Shown: piece by piece, positions 38,643-46,840 of the stretch | Layout: each line of letters opens with the position of its first letter | How positions within the stretch are numbered: position 1 is the stretch's first letter | DNA from: a virus | IMG/VR virus record: IMGVR_UViG_3300048839_001888 | Coordinates: 1-46,840 of that record | Reading direction: 5' to 3' (one strand) | DNA: 46,840 bases | Translations under genes and position numbers: made by a program | Notes under the pieces: model-generated | The model's database searches: none | The model's input: the letters and a program-made list of their open reading frames with translations, nothing else | What the model was told of the DNA's origin: nothing

Positions 38643-38691
38643 ATTCCAGATGGGGCGCAAGACCGGCCCTTCACCTTATCAGGGATCATCG

Positions 38692-39171
38692 ATGACCCTC
38701 TCCTGGCCCCCGACGCTGCCCCTGCCCACGGTACAGGGCTACGGCATCCGTCCGGGCGAGGCGATCCTGCGCACCGAGATGGAAGCGGGGCCAGCAAGGC
38801 AGAGGAAGCGCTTCACCCAGGTGCCGTCCCGTATTTCTGTCCGCTGGCTGATGAAGCGGGAGCAGTTCGCCCTGTTCGAGGCCTGGTACCGATGGCAGGC
38901 CAAGGAAGGCGGCGAGTGGTTCGAGATTCCCCTCCTGGGCGGGGTCGGTCTCGTCGAGCACGAGGCCCGGTTCACGCGGCAGTTCGAGGCCAAACTGGTG
39001 GGCGGGGTGTTGTGGGAGATCGCCTCGGAGCTCGAGGTGCGCGAGCGCCCGACTCTCTCGGCCGACGCCCTGGCCATCGCGCTGGATTCCGATCTCGCGT
39101 CCCTTTCCGCCACCGTGGACCGACTGCACGGCCTCGTCCACGTCACCCTGCCCGTTTCCTATAGCTGGTAA
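38692..39171 (+). CDS. Minor tail protein, unknown family
   Basis: This 159-residue protein (MTLSWPPTLPLPTVQGYGIRPGEAILRTEMEAGPARQRKRFTQ in parts: TVQGYGIRPGEAILRTEMEAGP, FALFEAWYRWQAKEGGEWFEI) resembles distal-tail or minor tail proteins that follow the tape measure in alphaproteobacterial siphophages. It is beta-rich with several tryptophans. AGGGA at 38681-38685 precedes the start. The exact part it plays is unknown; lambda gpM is in the equivalent place. Confidence 0.7.
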   Translation: MTLSWPPTLPLPTVQGYGIRPGEAILRTEMEAGPARQRKRFTQVPSRISVRWLMKREQFALFEAWYRWQAKEGGEWFEIPLLGGVGLVEHEARFTRQFEAKLVGGVLWEIASELEVRERPTLSADALAIALDSDLASLSATVDRLHGLVHVTLPVSYSW

Positions 39172-39178
39172 GCCCCCC

Positions 39179-39784
39179 ATGTCCCTGCAAGCCGACCTCC
39201 AGGCGGCCGTCGATCGCGCATCGGCGGCCAGCCAGAAGCTGCACGCCGTCGTCCACGGCGATGCGGCCAGCACCGTCGAAACCGAGTCCGGTCTCGTCAA
39301 GACGGTCGCCAAGGCCATCGCCGACATCGAGGCCAGCCTGGAGGCGGGACGGGCGGAACTGGACGGCAAGGTCGCGGCGGCCGCTGCCAGCGAGGATGCC
39401 GCCGCCGCTTCCGAGGCCAAGGCCCGGCAATGGGCCGAGGAGAGCGAAGACGCGGAGGTGGAAGCGGATGCCTTCAGTGCCCGCCACCATGCCCTCAAGG
39501 CCTCCGCCCACCGGGAGAAGGCCGAGCTCTGGGCGGAAGCTCCGGTGGACCAGGAGGTGGAGCCCGAGCGATACAGCGCCCGCCACTGGGCCGAGCAGGC
39601 CCGACTGTTCGCCCACGGCGGCGCCGAGTTCCACGGCCTGACGGTCGAGGACGACGGCTCGCTCATCTGGGCCCACGGCACCGCCGGCAGCTTCGCCGTC
39701 GCCGACTTCGACATCTGGTGGCTGGTGCCGCCCGGCGTCTCCCTTTCCATCGACGACCTTGGACACCTGGAAGCGAGGATCTGA
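39179..39784 (+). CDS. Tail fibre-type coiled-coil protein
   Basis: This 201-residue protein is helical and alanine/glutamate-rich in the N-terminal two thirds, with repeated motifs DAFSARHHALKASAHREKA and ERYSARHWAEQARLF, a pattern usual in the trimeric coiled-coil parts of tail fibres. The C-terminal part (EFHGLTVEDDGSLIWAHGTAGSF and a WWLVPPGVSLS ending) is beta-like. It is probably a fibre shaft or its connector to the next, receptor-binding-like protein, with which it shares the TGATG junction. Confidence 0.72.
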   Translation: MSLQADLQAAVDRASAASQKLHAVVHGDAASTVETESGLVKTVAKAIADIEASLEAGRAELDGKVAAAAASEDAAAASEAKARQWAEESEDAEVEADAFSARHHALKASAHREKAELWAEAPVDQEVEPERYSARHWAEQARLFAHGGAEFHGLTVEDDGSLIWAHGTAGSFAVADFDIWWLVPPGVSLSIDDLGHLEARI

Positions 39785-41538
39785 TGGCCACCATCGATCT
39801 CGGCAAGATCCGCCTCGCCTGGCGGGGCGACTACGACCCGGAGACGGCCTATCGGCCCCTCGACATGGTCCGCTTCGAGCGCGACCTCTTCATCTGCATC
39901 AAGGCCCCGGATGCCCCCGGCACCGATCCGGCCAGCGCCCAGCACTGGGCGCTGATGGTGGAGCGCAACGGCTTCTTCTGGCGCGGCACCTGGGACGAGG
40001 CGATTCCGTACAAGCGCAACGACGCCGCCTTTCATGGCCGCTCGTCCTACTTCTGCATCACCGACGCGCCGGCCGGAACGCTGCCCACCGACACCGACCA
40101 TTGGACCCTACTGGCCGAGGGCACCTCGATCACCGTCGATCCGGGCGACCTGATCTTCCGGGATGCGGACGACGTCGAGAAACCCTTGCCGGTTGGCGCT
40201 CCCGGACAGGCCCTGATCGTCCAGGACGACGGCCTGCCCGGCTATGGCGAGATCGATCTGCGCAAGCGCAGCCAGTTTGCCGCGCCGATCACCGCGCCGC
40301 CCTTCACCACGCCCACCGCCGGCCAGTTGATCGGCACGACCAAGTATCGGGCAGCCGTCGGTACGCCGACCCTGTTCTGGGAATCCCACGGTCATAACTG
40401 GCAGTACATCATGGGCGACCAGACGCGGGAATACGGTTCCGGCAACTGGACCTCCTGGCTCACCAGCAGCGGCAACTACATGCCGACCGACATCCAGAAC
40501 CTGGGCTGGTCCGGCGGCAACGGCGGCTTTCCCCAGTACGACAACTGGTACTACATGCATGGCCCCGCCCAGGGCCAGAACCACGGCCAGCGCACCGGCG
40601 CCTGGTCCGGGCATTCCGGCTACCGCTACAAGGTGCCGGCGACGCCGGGCATGCACAACCGGGTCTTCGTCAACTTCTGCACCGGAAACGGCTGGTGGTG
40701 GGGCGTCTTCCCCTTCCTGCTCGATCCGCGCAACGGTTACACCATCGTCAAGCGCCTGCCGGCCATGCATCCCCAGACCTGGAGCAACAGCTACCCCACC
40801 TGCTCGCTCCAGCTCACCCCCTTCGGGCAGATGCAGTACAGCCAGAACACCGGCAACATCTGGTGCCATTTCGACGTCCGCGCGGATCTGGTGGCCCAGT
40901 ATGCCGACGACGACGGCTACCTGCATTTCGGTGTCGCCATCCACACCAGCTCGACCGACACCACCTACGTCCGCATGGCGGGGGTCGCCTGCACGCCGGT
41001 CCACGATCCCGGCGTCGTCACCGAGGGCTACGGCATCTACTACGGCCTGAACGGCTGGTGGCAGTCGGAATGGGTCTGGTGGGGGCATGCCGCCAGCCAG
41101 TTCGCCTGTGTCCAGTGCGAAAACAACCGCTATCCCGGCAACACCGTGCGCTACCTCTATGCACCCGTGTTCGATCCCACCAAGGACCTGCTGCTCACCC
41201 TGATGGCCCTCAACAACAAATACTCCGCCGCTGGCTACCAGAGCTACGGCGAGCCCAGCCTGCAGATGATCCCGCAGCACCCCAACACGGGGGCCAACAA
41301 CAGCTACCGCTACATCGCCCGTGCCGGCTGGTTCAAATCGGGTCCGACCCTGGACCAGTTGGAGGCCTGGGGCGTCCTGCAGCCGTTCCAGTACGTGATC
41401 CCCAAGGAAGTGGTGCAGGAATGCCTGGGCCAGGGCGGCCACGGCGTCGATGACGTCATCCGGCTCCAATGCTCCACCTATTGCGGCTCCAGCGGGTTCG
41501 TGATGGTGGGCTATTGGGCTCAGCCCCTGGAGGTTTGA
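39784..41538 (+). CDS. Probable receptor-binding tail protein
   Basis: This 584-residue protein has two short aromatic modules at its N-terminus (GDYDPETAYRPLDMVRFERDLFICI and GTWDEAIPYKRNDAAFHGRSSYFCI) that resemble carbohydrate-binding 'GxWxxxxxYxxxDxVxxxGxxY' repeats known from tail proteins, then a large region very rich in tryptophan, tyrosine, glycine and asparagine (TREYGSGNWTSWLTSSGNYMPT and others). The latter looks like a beta-structured receptor-binding or sugar-binding domain of unrecognised family. Its composition differs strongly from neighbouring proteins, as expected for a fast-evolving host-range determinant. Confidence 0.72.
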   Translation: MATIDLGKIRLAWRGDYDPETAYRPLDMVRFERDLFICIKAPDAPGTDPASAQHWALMVERNGFFWRGTWDEAIPYKRNDAAFHGRSSYFCITDAPAGTLPTDTDHWTLLAEGTSITVDPGDLIFRDADDVEKPLPVGAPGQALIVQDDGLPGYGEIDLRKRSQFAAPITAPPFTTPTAGQLIGTTKYRAAVGTPTLFWESHGHNWQYIMGDQTREYGSGNWTSWLTSSGNYMPTDIQNLGWSGGNGGFPQYDNWYYMHGPAQGQNHGQRTGAWSGHSGYRYKVPATPGMHNRVFVNFCTGNGWWWGVFPFLLDPRNGYTIVKRLPAMHPQTWSNSYPTCSLQLTPFGQMQYSQNTGNIWCHFDVRADLVAQYADDDGYLHFGVAIHTSSTDTTYVRMAGVACTPVHDPGVVTEGYGIYYGLNGWWQSEWVWWGHAASQFACVQCENNRYPGNTVRYLYAPVFDPTKDLLLTLMALNNKYSAAGYQSYGEPSLQMIPQHPNTGANNSYRYIARAGWFKSGPTLDQLEAWGVLQPFQYVIPKEVVQECLGQGGHGVDDVIRLQCSTYCGSSGFVMVGYWAQPLEV

Positions 41539-41541
41539 TCC

Positions 41542-41964
41542 ATGTTCATCAATCTGGAACACAAAGTCGCCGAGGCCGTGAAGTTCAAGGTCGCGGCGGC
41601 CAAGTCGCCCTTCGACGATCCCGTCGCCTTCAACTTCACCGTCGCGGCTCCGGTTCGCGCGGTCGAGGACGCGGAGATCGTGGAGCCGGAGGTTTCGGTC
41701 TGGGCCATCGAGGGCATCGACGCCCCGGACGCCGAAACCCTGAAGTCCTGGCTGGCGGAGTTCGATGCCTATCTGGAAGCCACCGAATATCGCCGTGCCC
41801 GGGCCGCCGCCTATCCGGCCCTGGGCGACCAACTGGACGCGCTGCTGAAAGGCTTCGCTGAATTGCGGACGCAAGGTGCCACCCTGCCGCCCGACCTCGT
41901 CGCCGTGATCGACACCTGGCAGGCGGTCAAGGCGGCCCATCCCAAGCCGGCCTCCAATGCCTGA
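41542..41964 (+). CDS. Tail fibre-associated protein, XkdW-like
   Basis: This 140-residue protein (MFINLEHKVAEAVKFKV at the start, then YRRARAAAYPALGDQLDALLKGFAEL) carries the Y-x-x-x-R-x-x-x-YP-x-x-x-DQLDALxKG motif often found in small proteins beside phage fibres (XkdW-like). It may assist fibre assembly. It lies 3 bases after the receptor-binding-like gene and overlaps the next by 8 bases. Confidence 0.65.
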   Translation: MFINLEHKVAEAVKFKVAAAKSPFDDPVAFNFTVAAPVRAVEDAEIVEPEVSVWAIEGIDAPDAETLKSWLAEFDAYLEATEYRRARAAAYPALGDQLDALLKGFAELRTQGATLPPDLVAVIDTWQAVKAAHPKPASNA

Positions 41965-42580
41965 TCCTGCGCTCTCCGAGGCCATCCGCGAGGCCTATGC
42001 CTCCGCGCCGGCCGATGTTGTCGTCCTGCACACCCTGGAGATCTGGCACCCGTCCTTCATCGAGGACGGGGTGGCCAAGCCGATCCGGGTGGTCAGGAAC
42101 TACGAGGACACCGCGACCTGGCTGGGCCTTGGCGGGGCGGCGGTTCAGGCCGTTCTCGATGGCCTGGACGAGGAGGCGCGGCGCAAGGTCGGGCTGGTGG
42201 GCCGGATCGAGGCGGGGGCGGCGCGCGACGCCGGCCTGCTGGTGCCCTTCGTGGCGCTGGGTTTCGAGATGGAACTGCCGCCGGTGGACACCATCCCGGT
42301 GCCGGAGATCGTTGTGACGCTGGATAACGTCGGGCGCGAGATCACCCGCCACCTGGACGCCGCCGCCATCAGCCAGGATGCCATCCAGGTCACCTACCGG
42401 CCCTATCTTTCCTCTGACATCGAGGGGCCGCAACTGGACCCGCCGCTGACCATGACCTTGTCCGAGGTCGAGGTGGACGTGTTCCGGGTCACCGGCCGCG
42501 CCCGTGTCCTCGACATCGGCAACAAGGCGTTCCCCAGCCAGATCTACACCATCAGGAAGTATCCGGGACTGCGAAGATGA
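41957..42580 (+). CDS. DUF1833 tail tip protein
   Basis: This 207-residue protein has the DUF1833 pattern: VVVLHTLEIWHPSFIEDGVAKPIRVVRNYEDTATWLG and ALGFEMELPPVDTIPVPEIVVTLDNVGREITRHLDAAAIS (in parts), and a C-terminal VTGRARVLDIGNKAFPSQIYTIRKYPGLR. The family belongs to the tail tip complex, next to an NlpC/P60 protein, as for lambda gpL/gpK. It overlaps both neighbours by short stretches. Confidence 0.88.
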   Translation: MPDPALSEAIREAYASAPADVVVLHTLEIWHPSFIEDGVAKPIRVVRNYEDTATWLGLGGAAVQAVLDGLDEEARRKVGLVGRIEAGAARDAGLLVPFVALGFEMELPPVDTIPVPEIVVTLDNVGREITRHLDAAAISQDAIQVTYRPYLSSDIEGPQLDPPLTMTLSEVEVDVFRVTGRARVLDIGNKAFPSQIYTIRKYPGLRR

Positions 42581-43026
42581 TTCTTGAATTGGCGCCGGCC
42601 GCCCTGAGCCAACCCCGGCGCCGGCATTGGGCATCCGAGTATATCGGCCTGCCGTGGTCCGCCACGGGGGACGGGCCGGACGCGTTCCATTGCTGGGCGC
42701 TGGTGCGCCATGTCCAGCGGCAGCGGTTCGGCCGCGACCTGCCGGCCATCCCCAACCCGGACGACCTGTTCGCCATTGCCAGGGCCTTCCGAGACCACCC
42801 GGAGCGCAGGCGCTGGGACCTGGTCGATGTGCCCGAGGAAGGCGACTGCGTCCTGATGCGCCAGGCCCGCTATCCAGTCCATGTCGGCGTCTGGCTGGGT
42901 GTGGACGGCGGCAAGGTGCTGCATGTCGTCCGCGACAAGGGCGTGGTCGCCCAAACCCGAGACAGCCTCACCGCCCATGGCTGGCGGATCGAGGGGTACT
43001 ACCGTTTCACCGGAGACCGTCCGTGA
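42577..43026 (+). CDS. NlpC/P60-family tail hydrolase (gpK-like)
   Basis: This 149-residue protein has an NlpC/P60 (C40) papain-like fold with DAFHCWALVRHVQ supplying the catalytic Cys, and YPVHVGVWLGVDGGKVLHV the His. In tails such enzymes cut peptidoglycan or cleave tail proteins during infection or assembly. Position between DUF1833 and the gpJ-like gene is as for lambda gpK. Its stop overlaps the GTG of the next gene. Confidence 0.85.
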   Translation: MILELAPAALSQPRRRHWASEYIGLPWSATGDGPDAFHCWALVRHVQRQRFGRDLPAIPNPDDLFAIARAFRDHPERRRWDLVDVPEEGDCVLMRQARYPVHVGVWLGVDGGKVLHVVRDKGVVAQTRDSLTAHGWRIEGYYRFTGDRP

Positions 43027-45404
43027 CCCGTCCCGCCACCGTCGTCATGGTCCGTAATGCTCTGCGACCGGAGCGCGACCGTTCTGTGATGCCGGTGTTG
43101 AAGCCCATGACCATCACGGAATGGCTCGATGGGCAGGGCATCCAAGAGGCGGGGAGCGGCGGAGCCGCGACAGGGAAACAAAGAGACTGGTTCGCCCAGC
43201 CCACCCTCTGCCTGGTCAACGGCCGCGCCGTGCTGCGGGCCGAATGGGCCGTGCTGGTGATCCGGGCCGGCGACGTGGTCTGTTTCGTGGCGCTTCCCCA
43301 CGGCGGCGGCGGAGGCGGCGGGGGCGGCAAGAACCCGCTCCGCACCGTCCTCATGGTCGCCGTCATGGTGGCCGGCATGGCGCTGGGGGCCGCTTATGGC
43401 GGGGCTCTGGCCGGGAGCTTCGGCTTCGAGGGCGGGGCGGCGGCCTTCGGCTCGGTCACCTGGGGGCAGGTGTTTGGCGGCGTCATCTCGGGCGCGGTCA
43501 ATCTGGTGGGTGGGGCGCTGGTCAATGCCCTGGTCCCGGCCCCCAGCCCATCGCGGCCCTCGGCCGACTGGGGCCTGGGGAGCATCGGCAGCCCGCCCAG
43601 TCCGAGCCCGACCTATTCCCTGCAGGCCCAGGGCAACCAGGCACGCCTGGGCCAGCCGATCCCGGTCATCTATGGCCGCCATCTGGTCTATCCCGACCTC
43701 GCGGCCGAGCCCTGGTACGAGTACGCCGACAACGAGCAGTACCTGCACCAGCTTCATGTCATCGGCCAGGGCCATTACGACCTGGAGGCCATCCGCATCG
43801 AGGACACCGACATCGGCAACTTCGCCGAGGTCGAATATGAAATCGTCGAGCCGGGCGGCGCCGTCACCCTGTTCGACCCGAACGTCACTTCCGCGCCCGA
43901 GGTGGCCGGGCAGGAACTGACCGCGCCCAACGATCTCGGATCGGGGGAGTCCGGATGGATCGGTCCCTTCGTCTCGGCGTCGGCCGAGACCACCGCCACC
44001 CGGATCGGGATCGACATCGTCTTCGCCCGTGGCCTCTACTACGCCAATGATTCCGGCGGGCTCGACAGCCGGTCGGCCAGTTGGGTGGTCGAGGCGCGGG
44101 CCATCGACGATGATGGCCTAGCCATCGGCGATTGGCAGCAACTGGCCTCGGAGAGCCATTCCGCCGCCACCAACACGCCGATCCGGCGGAGCTACCGCTA
44201 CACCGTGACGCCGGGCCACCATGAGGTCCGCCTCAAGCGCACAGACGACAAGGACACCTCGTCCCGCACCGGCCATGAAATTCGCTGGGCGGGCTTGAGC
44301 GCCTGGCTCCAGGACGAGCCCGACTATGGGCCGGTGACCCTGCTCGCCATCCGCATGCGGGCCACCGACAACCTCTCCCAGCGCACCTCGCGGCTGATCA
44401 ACTGCATCGTCACCCGCAAGCTGCCGGTCTGGACCGGCGACGGGTGGTCGGCCCCGCAGCCCACCCGCTCCATCGCCTGGGCCTTCGCCGATGCCTGTCG
44501 CGCCGAGTACGGCGCGGAACTGGTCGACGCCCGGATCGACCTCGCTGGACTGCTGGGACTCGATGCCGCCTGGGAAGGTCGGGGCGACCACTTCGACGGG
44601 GTGTTCGACACCTCCATGACCGTCTGGGAGGCCCTGACCCGCATAGCAAGGGTGGGACGCGCCGTGCCCATCCAGCAGGGCGGCATCCTGCGGATCGTCC
44701 GCGACGCGCCGCAGAGCCTGCCGGTGGCCCTGTTCGGGCCGCGCAACATCGCCAAGGGCAGCTTCCGCATCCGCTATGTCATGCCGGGCGAGGAGACCGC
44801 CGACGCGGTGACGGTCGAATACTTCTCGGCCCGCACCTGGCGGCCCGACGAGGTCACCGCCAAGCTCCCCGATTCCGCCGAGGAGAAACCGGCCCGTCTC
44901 CAGCTCACCGGCTGCACCGACAAGGACCATGCCCAGCGGGAAGGCCTCTACATGGCTGCCGCCAACCGCTATCGGCGCAAGCTCGTCACCTTCCAGACCG
45001 AATTGGAGGGGCTGATCCCCACCTATGGCGACCTGATCGCCGTCGTCCACGACATGCCCCGCTGGGGCCAGGGCGGCGAGATCGTCGGCTGGGACGGAGA
45101 AACCCTGGTCACCTCCGAACCGTTGGAATGGACCGATGGCCCCCACTACCTGGCGCTTCGCCGCCCGGACGGGGCCATCGCCGGTCCCTATCCGGCGATC
45201 CCCGGCGAAACCGACTACGAGGCGGTGCCGCAGGCGCCCCTCGACATCGAGCCCTACACCGGCGGAGAGGCCGAACGCACCCATTACGCCTTCGGCCCCT
45301 CGGACGCCTGGAGCCTGTTCGCCCGGGTGCTGGCCATCCGGCCGCGTGGTGAGCGGGTCGAGATCGCCTGCGTCGGCGAGCACGACGCGGTCCACGTCAA
45401 TTAG
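43023..45404 (+). CDS. Tail tip / host-specificity protein, gpJ-like
   Basis: This 793-residue protein is the tail tip protein. The first 200 residues hold a gpI-like part (TITEWLDGQGI, WAVLVIRAGDVVCFVALP), a run of nine glycines, and hydrophobic segments (TVLMVAVMVAGMALGAAYGGALAG, VFGGVISGAVNLVGGALVNALV). Then LGQPIPVIYGRHLVYPDL and a gpJ-like core with VIGQGHYDLEAIRIEDTDIG, FDTSMTVWEALTRIARVGRAVP and a C-terminal domain. A fused gpI part appears to be built into the protein. It starts at GTG 43023 (GTGA overlap); ATG at 43047 is an alternative. Confidence 0.88.
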   Translation: MTRPATVVMVRNALRPERDRSVMPVLKPMTITEWLDGQGIQEAGSGGAATGKQRDWFAQPTLCLVNGRAVLRAEWAVLVIRAGDVVCFVALPHGGGGGGGGGKNPLRTVLMVAVMVAGMALGAAYGGALAGSFGFEGGAAAFGSVTWGQVFGGVISGAVNLVGGALVNALVPAPSPSRPSADWGLGSIGSPPSPSPTYSLQAQGNQARLGQPIPVIYGRHLVYPDLAAEPWYEYADNEQYLHQLHVIGQGHYDLEAIRIEDTDIGNFAEVEYEIVEPGGAVTLFDPNVTSAPEVAGQELTAPNDLGSGESGWIGPFVSASAETTATRIGIDIVFARGLYYANDSGGLDSRSASWVVEARAIDDDGLAIGDWQQLASESHSAATNTPIRRSYRYTVTPGHHEVRLKRTDDKDTSSRTGHEIRWAGLSAWLQDEPDYGPVTLLAIRMRATDNLSQRTSRLINCIVTRKLPVWTGDGWSAPQPTRSIAWAFADACRAEYGAELVDARIDLAGLLGLDAAWEGRGDHFDGVFDTSMTVWEALTRIARVGRAVPIQQGGILRIVRDAPQSLPVALFGPRNIAKGSFRIRYVMPGEETADAVTVEYFSARTWRPDEVTAKLPDSAEEKPARLQLTGCTDKDHAQREGLYMAAANRYRRKLVTFQTELEGLIPTYGDLIAVVHDMPRWGQGGEIVGWDGETLVTSEPLEWTDGPHYLALRRPDGAIAGPYPAIPGETDYEAVPQAPLDIEPYTGGEAERTHYAFGPSDAWSLFARVLAIRPRGERVEIACVGEHDAVHVN

Positions 45405-45414
45405 GGAGGAAACC

Positions 45415-45741
45415 ATGTGGCGCAATTTGCCCCCGGAGATGCAAAACACCCTGGCCGGCCTCGCCTGGGCCGTCTGGTGGTCCCTGATCGGCCGCAGCCT
45501 CTACCACGCCAACAAGGTCCGGCTCGGCCATCGCCGCTTCTGGTCCTGGACGCTGGCCTGGGAGCTGATGATCGCCATCGGCATGGGCGTGGTGGCCGGG
45601 GGCGCCGCCGAGTACCTGCAACTCGGGGGCATGGCGGCGGCGGGGTTCATTGCCGCCGTCTCCTATCTCGGCCCCCGCACCATCGAAGCCGTCCAGGCCT
45701 GGGCCGAACGCAAGGCCGGCATCGACGATCCGGCCGACTGA
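45415..45741 (+). CDS. Holin-like membrane protein
   Basis: This 108-residue protein has several hydrophobic stretches (TLAGLAWAVWWSLIG, FWSWTLAWELMIAIGMGVVAGG, GGMAAAGFIAAVSYLG) and a charged C-terminus, and lies immediately before a lysozyme-type gene with one gene between. Size and layout fit a phage holin (LydA-like). GGGAGGA gives a strong ribosome-binding site. As holin it would set the time of lysis. Confidence 0.75.
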   Translation: MWRNLPPEMQNTLAGLAWAVWWSLIGRSLYHANKVRLGHRRFWSWTLAWELMIAIGMGVVAGGAAEYLQLGGMAAAGFIAAVSYLGPRTIEAVQAWAERKAGIDDPAD

Positions 45742-45785
45742 TCCGCTTTCCGTTCCATCATCCGTCATCCGAAAGGAGGAGAGCC

Positions 45786-46340
45786 ATGCTCGCCGTCCTG
45801 CCCGCCGTCTTTGGCTTCGCCGCGCCCTTCCTGCCGGTCCTCTTCAAGACCCTGCAGGGCTGGCTGGACAACCGCCATGAACTGGAGATGTTCCGGCTCC
45901 GCCTGCAGGCCGGCGCCCAGGAGCACCTCTGGCGCATGGAGGAGATCAACGCCCGCGCCGATATCGAGGAGGCGCGCGTCCTCCACCAGCCACAGCAGTC
46001 CTTCGGCGTCCAGGTGCTGGACGCGGCGGCACGCTCCAAGTGGGGCCCCTGGGCCACCGTGCCGGCCTTCTATCTCTTCACCCTGCTGGATTTCCTCTCC
46101 GGTCTGGTGCGGCCCGCCATCACCTATGCCGCCTTCGCCGGCTATCTGGCCTACAAGTGGGCGCTCTTCGCCGAATACACCGGGCCCCGCTACGAGAGCA
46201 GCGCCGAGAACGCCATCCTCCTTCTCTGGAGTGAGCAGGACTGGGCGGTGCTCACCCTGGTACTGAGCTACTGGTTCGGGCTGCGCCAGTACAAGGCCGT
46301 CTTCGGCGGCAACGCCACCCACGGCGGGGCGGGGAAATAG
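45786..46340 (+). CDS. Membrane protein of the lysis cassette
   Basis: This 184-residue protein has an N-terminal hydrophobic segment (VLPAVFGFAAPFLPVLF), a helical, charged middle (LEMFRLRLQAGAQEHLWRMEEINARADIEEARVL) and two further hydrophobic segments (TVPAFYLFTLLDFLSGLVRPAITYAAFAGYLAYKWALF, in parts). A strong ribosome-binding site (AAAGGAGGA) precedes it. Proteins of this layout often lie between holin and endolysin in alphaproteobacterial phages. It may be a second holin, an antiholin or a spanin-like protein. Confidence 0.72.
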   Translation: MLAVLPAVFGFAAPFLPVLFKTLQGWLDNRHELEMFRLRLQAGAQEHLWRMEEINARADIEEARVLHQPQQSFGVQVLDAAARSKWGPWATVPAFYLFTLLDFLSGLVRPAITYAAFAGYLAYKWALFAEYTGPRYESSAENAILLLWSEQDWAVLTLVLSYWFGLRQYKAVFGGNATHGGAGK

Positions 46341-46342
46341 CC

Positions 46343-46840
46343 ATGGCCACCGCCCTCGACTTGGCCTTCGAACTGGCCACCCGGCCGGGGTTCGACTGCC
46401 TGCACGATCCCGACACCGGCACGGTGATGATCGAGTCCTACCACGATCCGGTCGGCTATCCGACCATTGGCTATGGCCGGCTGCTGTCGCGCATTCCCTG
46501 GGAGCCGCTGGACAAGTACCCGCCCATCACCCCAGAGCGGGCCAGGGAAATGGCACTGGAGGACCTGGGCAGGGCCCTTGCCGCCGTCCGCCGCCTCTGT
46601 CCCGTGCCGTTGACCATGCATCAGCAGGCGGCGCTGGCCGACTTTGCTTTCAACTGCGGTGCCGGCAACCTCCAGGCCAGCACGCTGCGCCAGTGCGTGC
46701 TGCGGGGCGACCACGAGGAAGCCGCCCGCCAGTTCGTCCGCTGGGTCTTCGCCCGCGGCGTCAAGTTGCCGGGACTTGTGAGGAGAAGGAGAGCGGAGGC
46801 GGAGGTGTATCTCGCTGCGGGATGGCAGACGGTTATCTGA
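46343..46840 (+). CDS. Endolysin, GH24 lysozyme-like
   Basis: This 165-residue protein has the lysozyme signature SYHDPVGYPTIGYGRLL: aspartate and threonine six residues apart as in T4 lysozyme D20/T26. PLTMHQQAALADFAFNCGAGNLQASTLRQCV is the usual helical C-terminal half. The glutamate normally nine residues before the aspartate is not in that place: a glutamate lies only four residues before it (MIESYHD). The protein also has an insertion before this (CLHDPDTGTVM). It is the last gene and ends with the window. It should cleave peptidoglycan at lysis. Confidence 0.87.
   Translation: MATALDLAFELATRPGFDCLHDPDTGTVMIESYHDPVGYPTIGYGRLLSRIPWEPLDKYPPITPERAREMALEDLGRALAAVRRLCPVPLTMHQQAALADFAFNCGAGNLQASTLRQCVLRGDHEEAARQFVRWVFARGVKLPGLVRRRRAEAEVYLAAGWQTVI

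Overview
The window is almost certainly a complete or nearly complete temperate phage genome (a prophage with a lambda-like siphovirus late region) from a high-GC alphaproteobacterium, most likely of the Rhodospirillales/Magnetospirillum kind. This rests on the very high G+C at third codon positions, the dense stop/start overlaps (ATGA, GTGA, TGATG), and the families present (DUF2924 plus serine recombinase, DUF6362, DUF6441, DUF6511, DUF6900, DUF1833). No host housekeeping gene, rRNA, intact tRNA or CRISPR array is visible. Family assignments come from reading the sequences, not from a database search.

Layout. (1) 1-2373, minus strand: a four-gene operon (small protein, DUF2924 protein, serine recombinase, HTH protein) coupled by 4-bp overlaps; this is the integration/excision module. 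(2) 2456-7058, plus strand: an XRE repressor with a clear operator, an ImmA/IrrE-type peptidase, two sizeable unknown proteins, a Com-like zinc protein and a sigma-factor-like protein. (3) 7150-16574: the early replication/recombination module (Sak4-like ATPase, DUF669 protein, PD-(D/E)XK nuclease, SF2 helicase, DUF6511 protein, primase-polymerase/ATPase, RuvC-like resolvase, DUF6362 protein), with an AT-rich inverted-repeat region at 15043-15449 that is a candidate origin. (4) 16575-24449: repeat-rich noncoding blocks, a DNA-modification cluster (ParB-MTase, cytosine-5 MTase that overlaps a second long frame, PAPS-reductase-like protein) and many small proteins. (5) 24537-32442: packaging and head genes in lambda order (terminases, gpW-like, portal, S49 protease with nested scaffold, decoration protein, major capsid, connectors). 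(6) 33279-45404: tail genes, including a -1 frameshift G/GT pair, tape measure, fibre/receptor-binding candidates, DUF1833, NlpC/P60 and a gpJ-like tip protein. (7) 45415-46840: a lysis cassette with two membrane proteins and a GH24-like endolysin.

Two toxin-antitoxin cassettes (DUF1778/GNAT at 32426-33213 and ParD/ParE at 37932-38599) lie antisense inside the otherwise unbroken late operon and look like independently expressed cargo.

The points most worth following are: the overlapping long frames at 20070-21120, which share one ribosome-binding site and both look selected; the unknown two-gene module behind the XRE/ImmA pair; the AT-rich repeat region after the primase; a near-identical 34-bp element in front of two separate small-gene operons; and the antisense toxin-antitoxin insertions.
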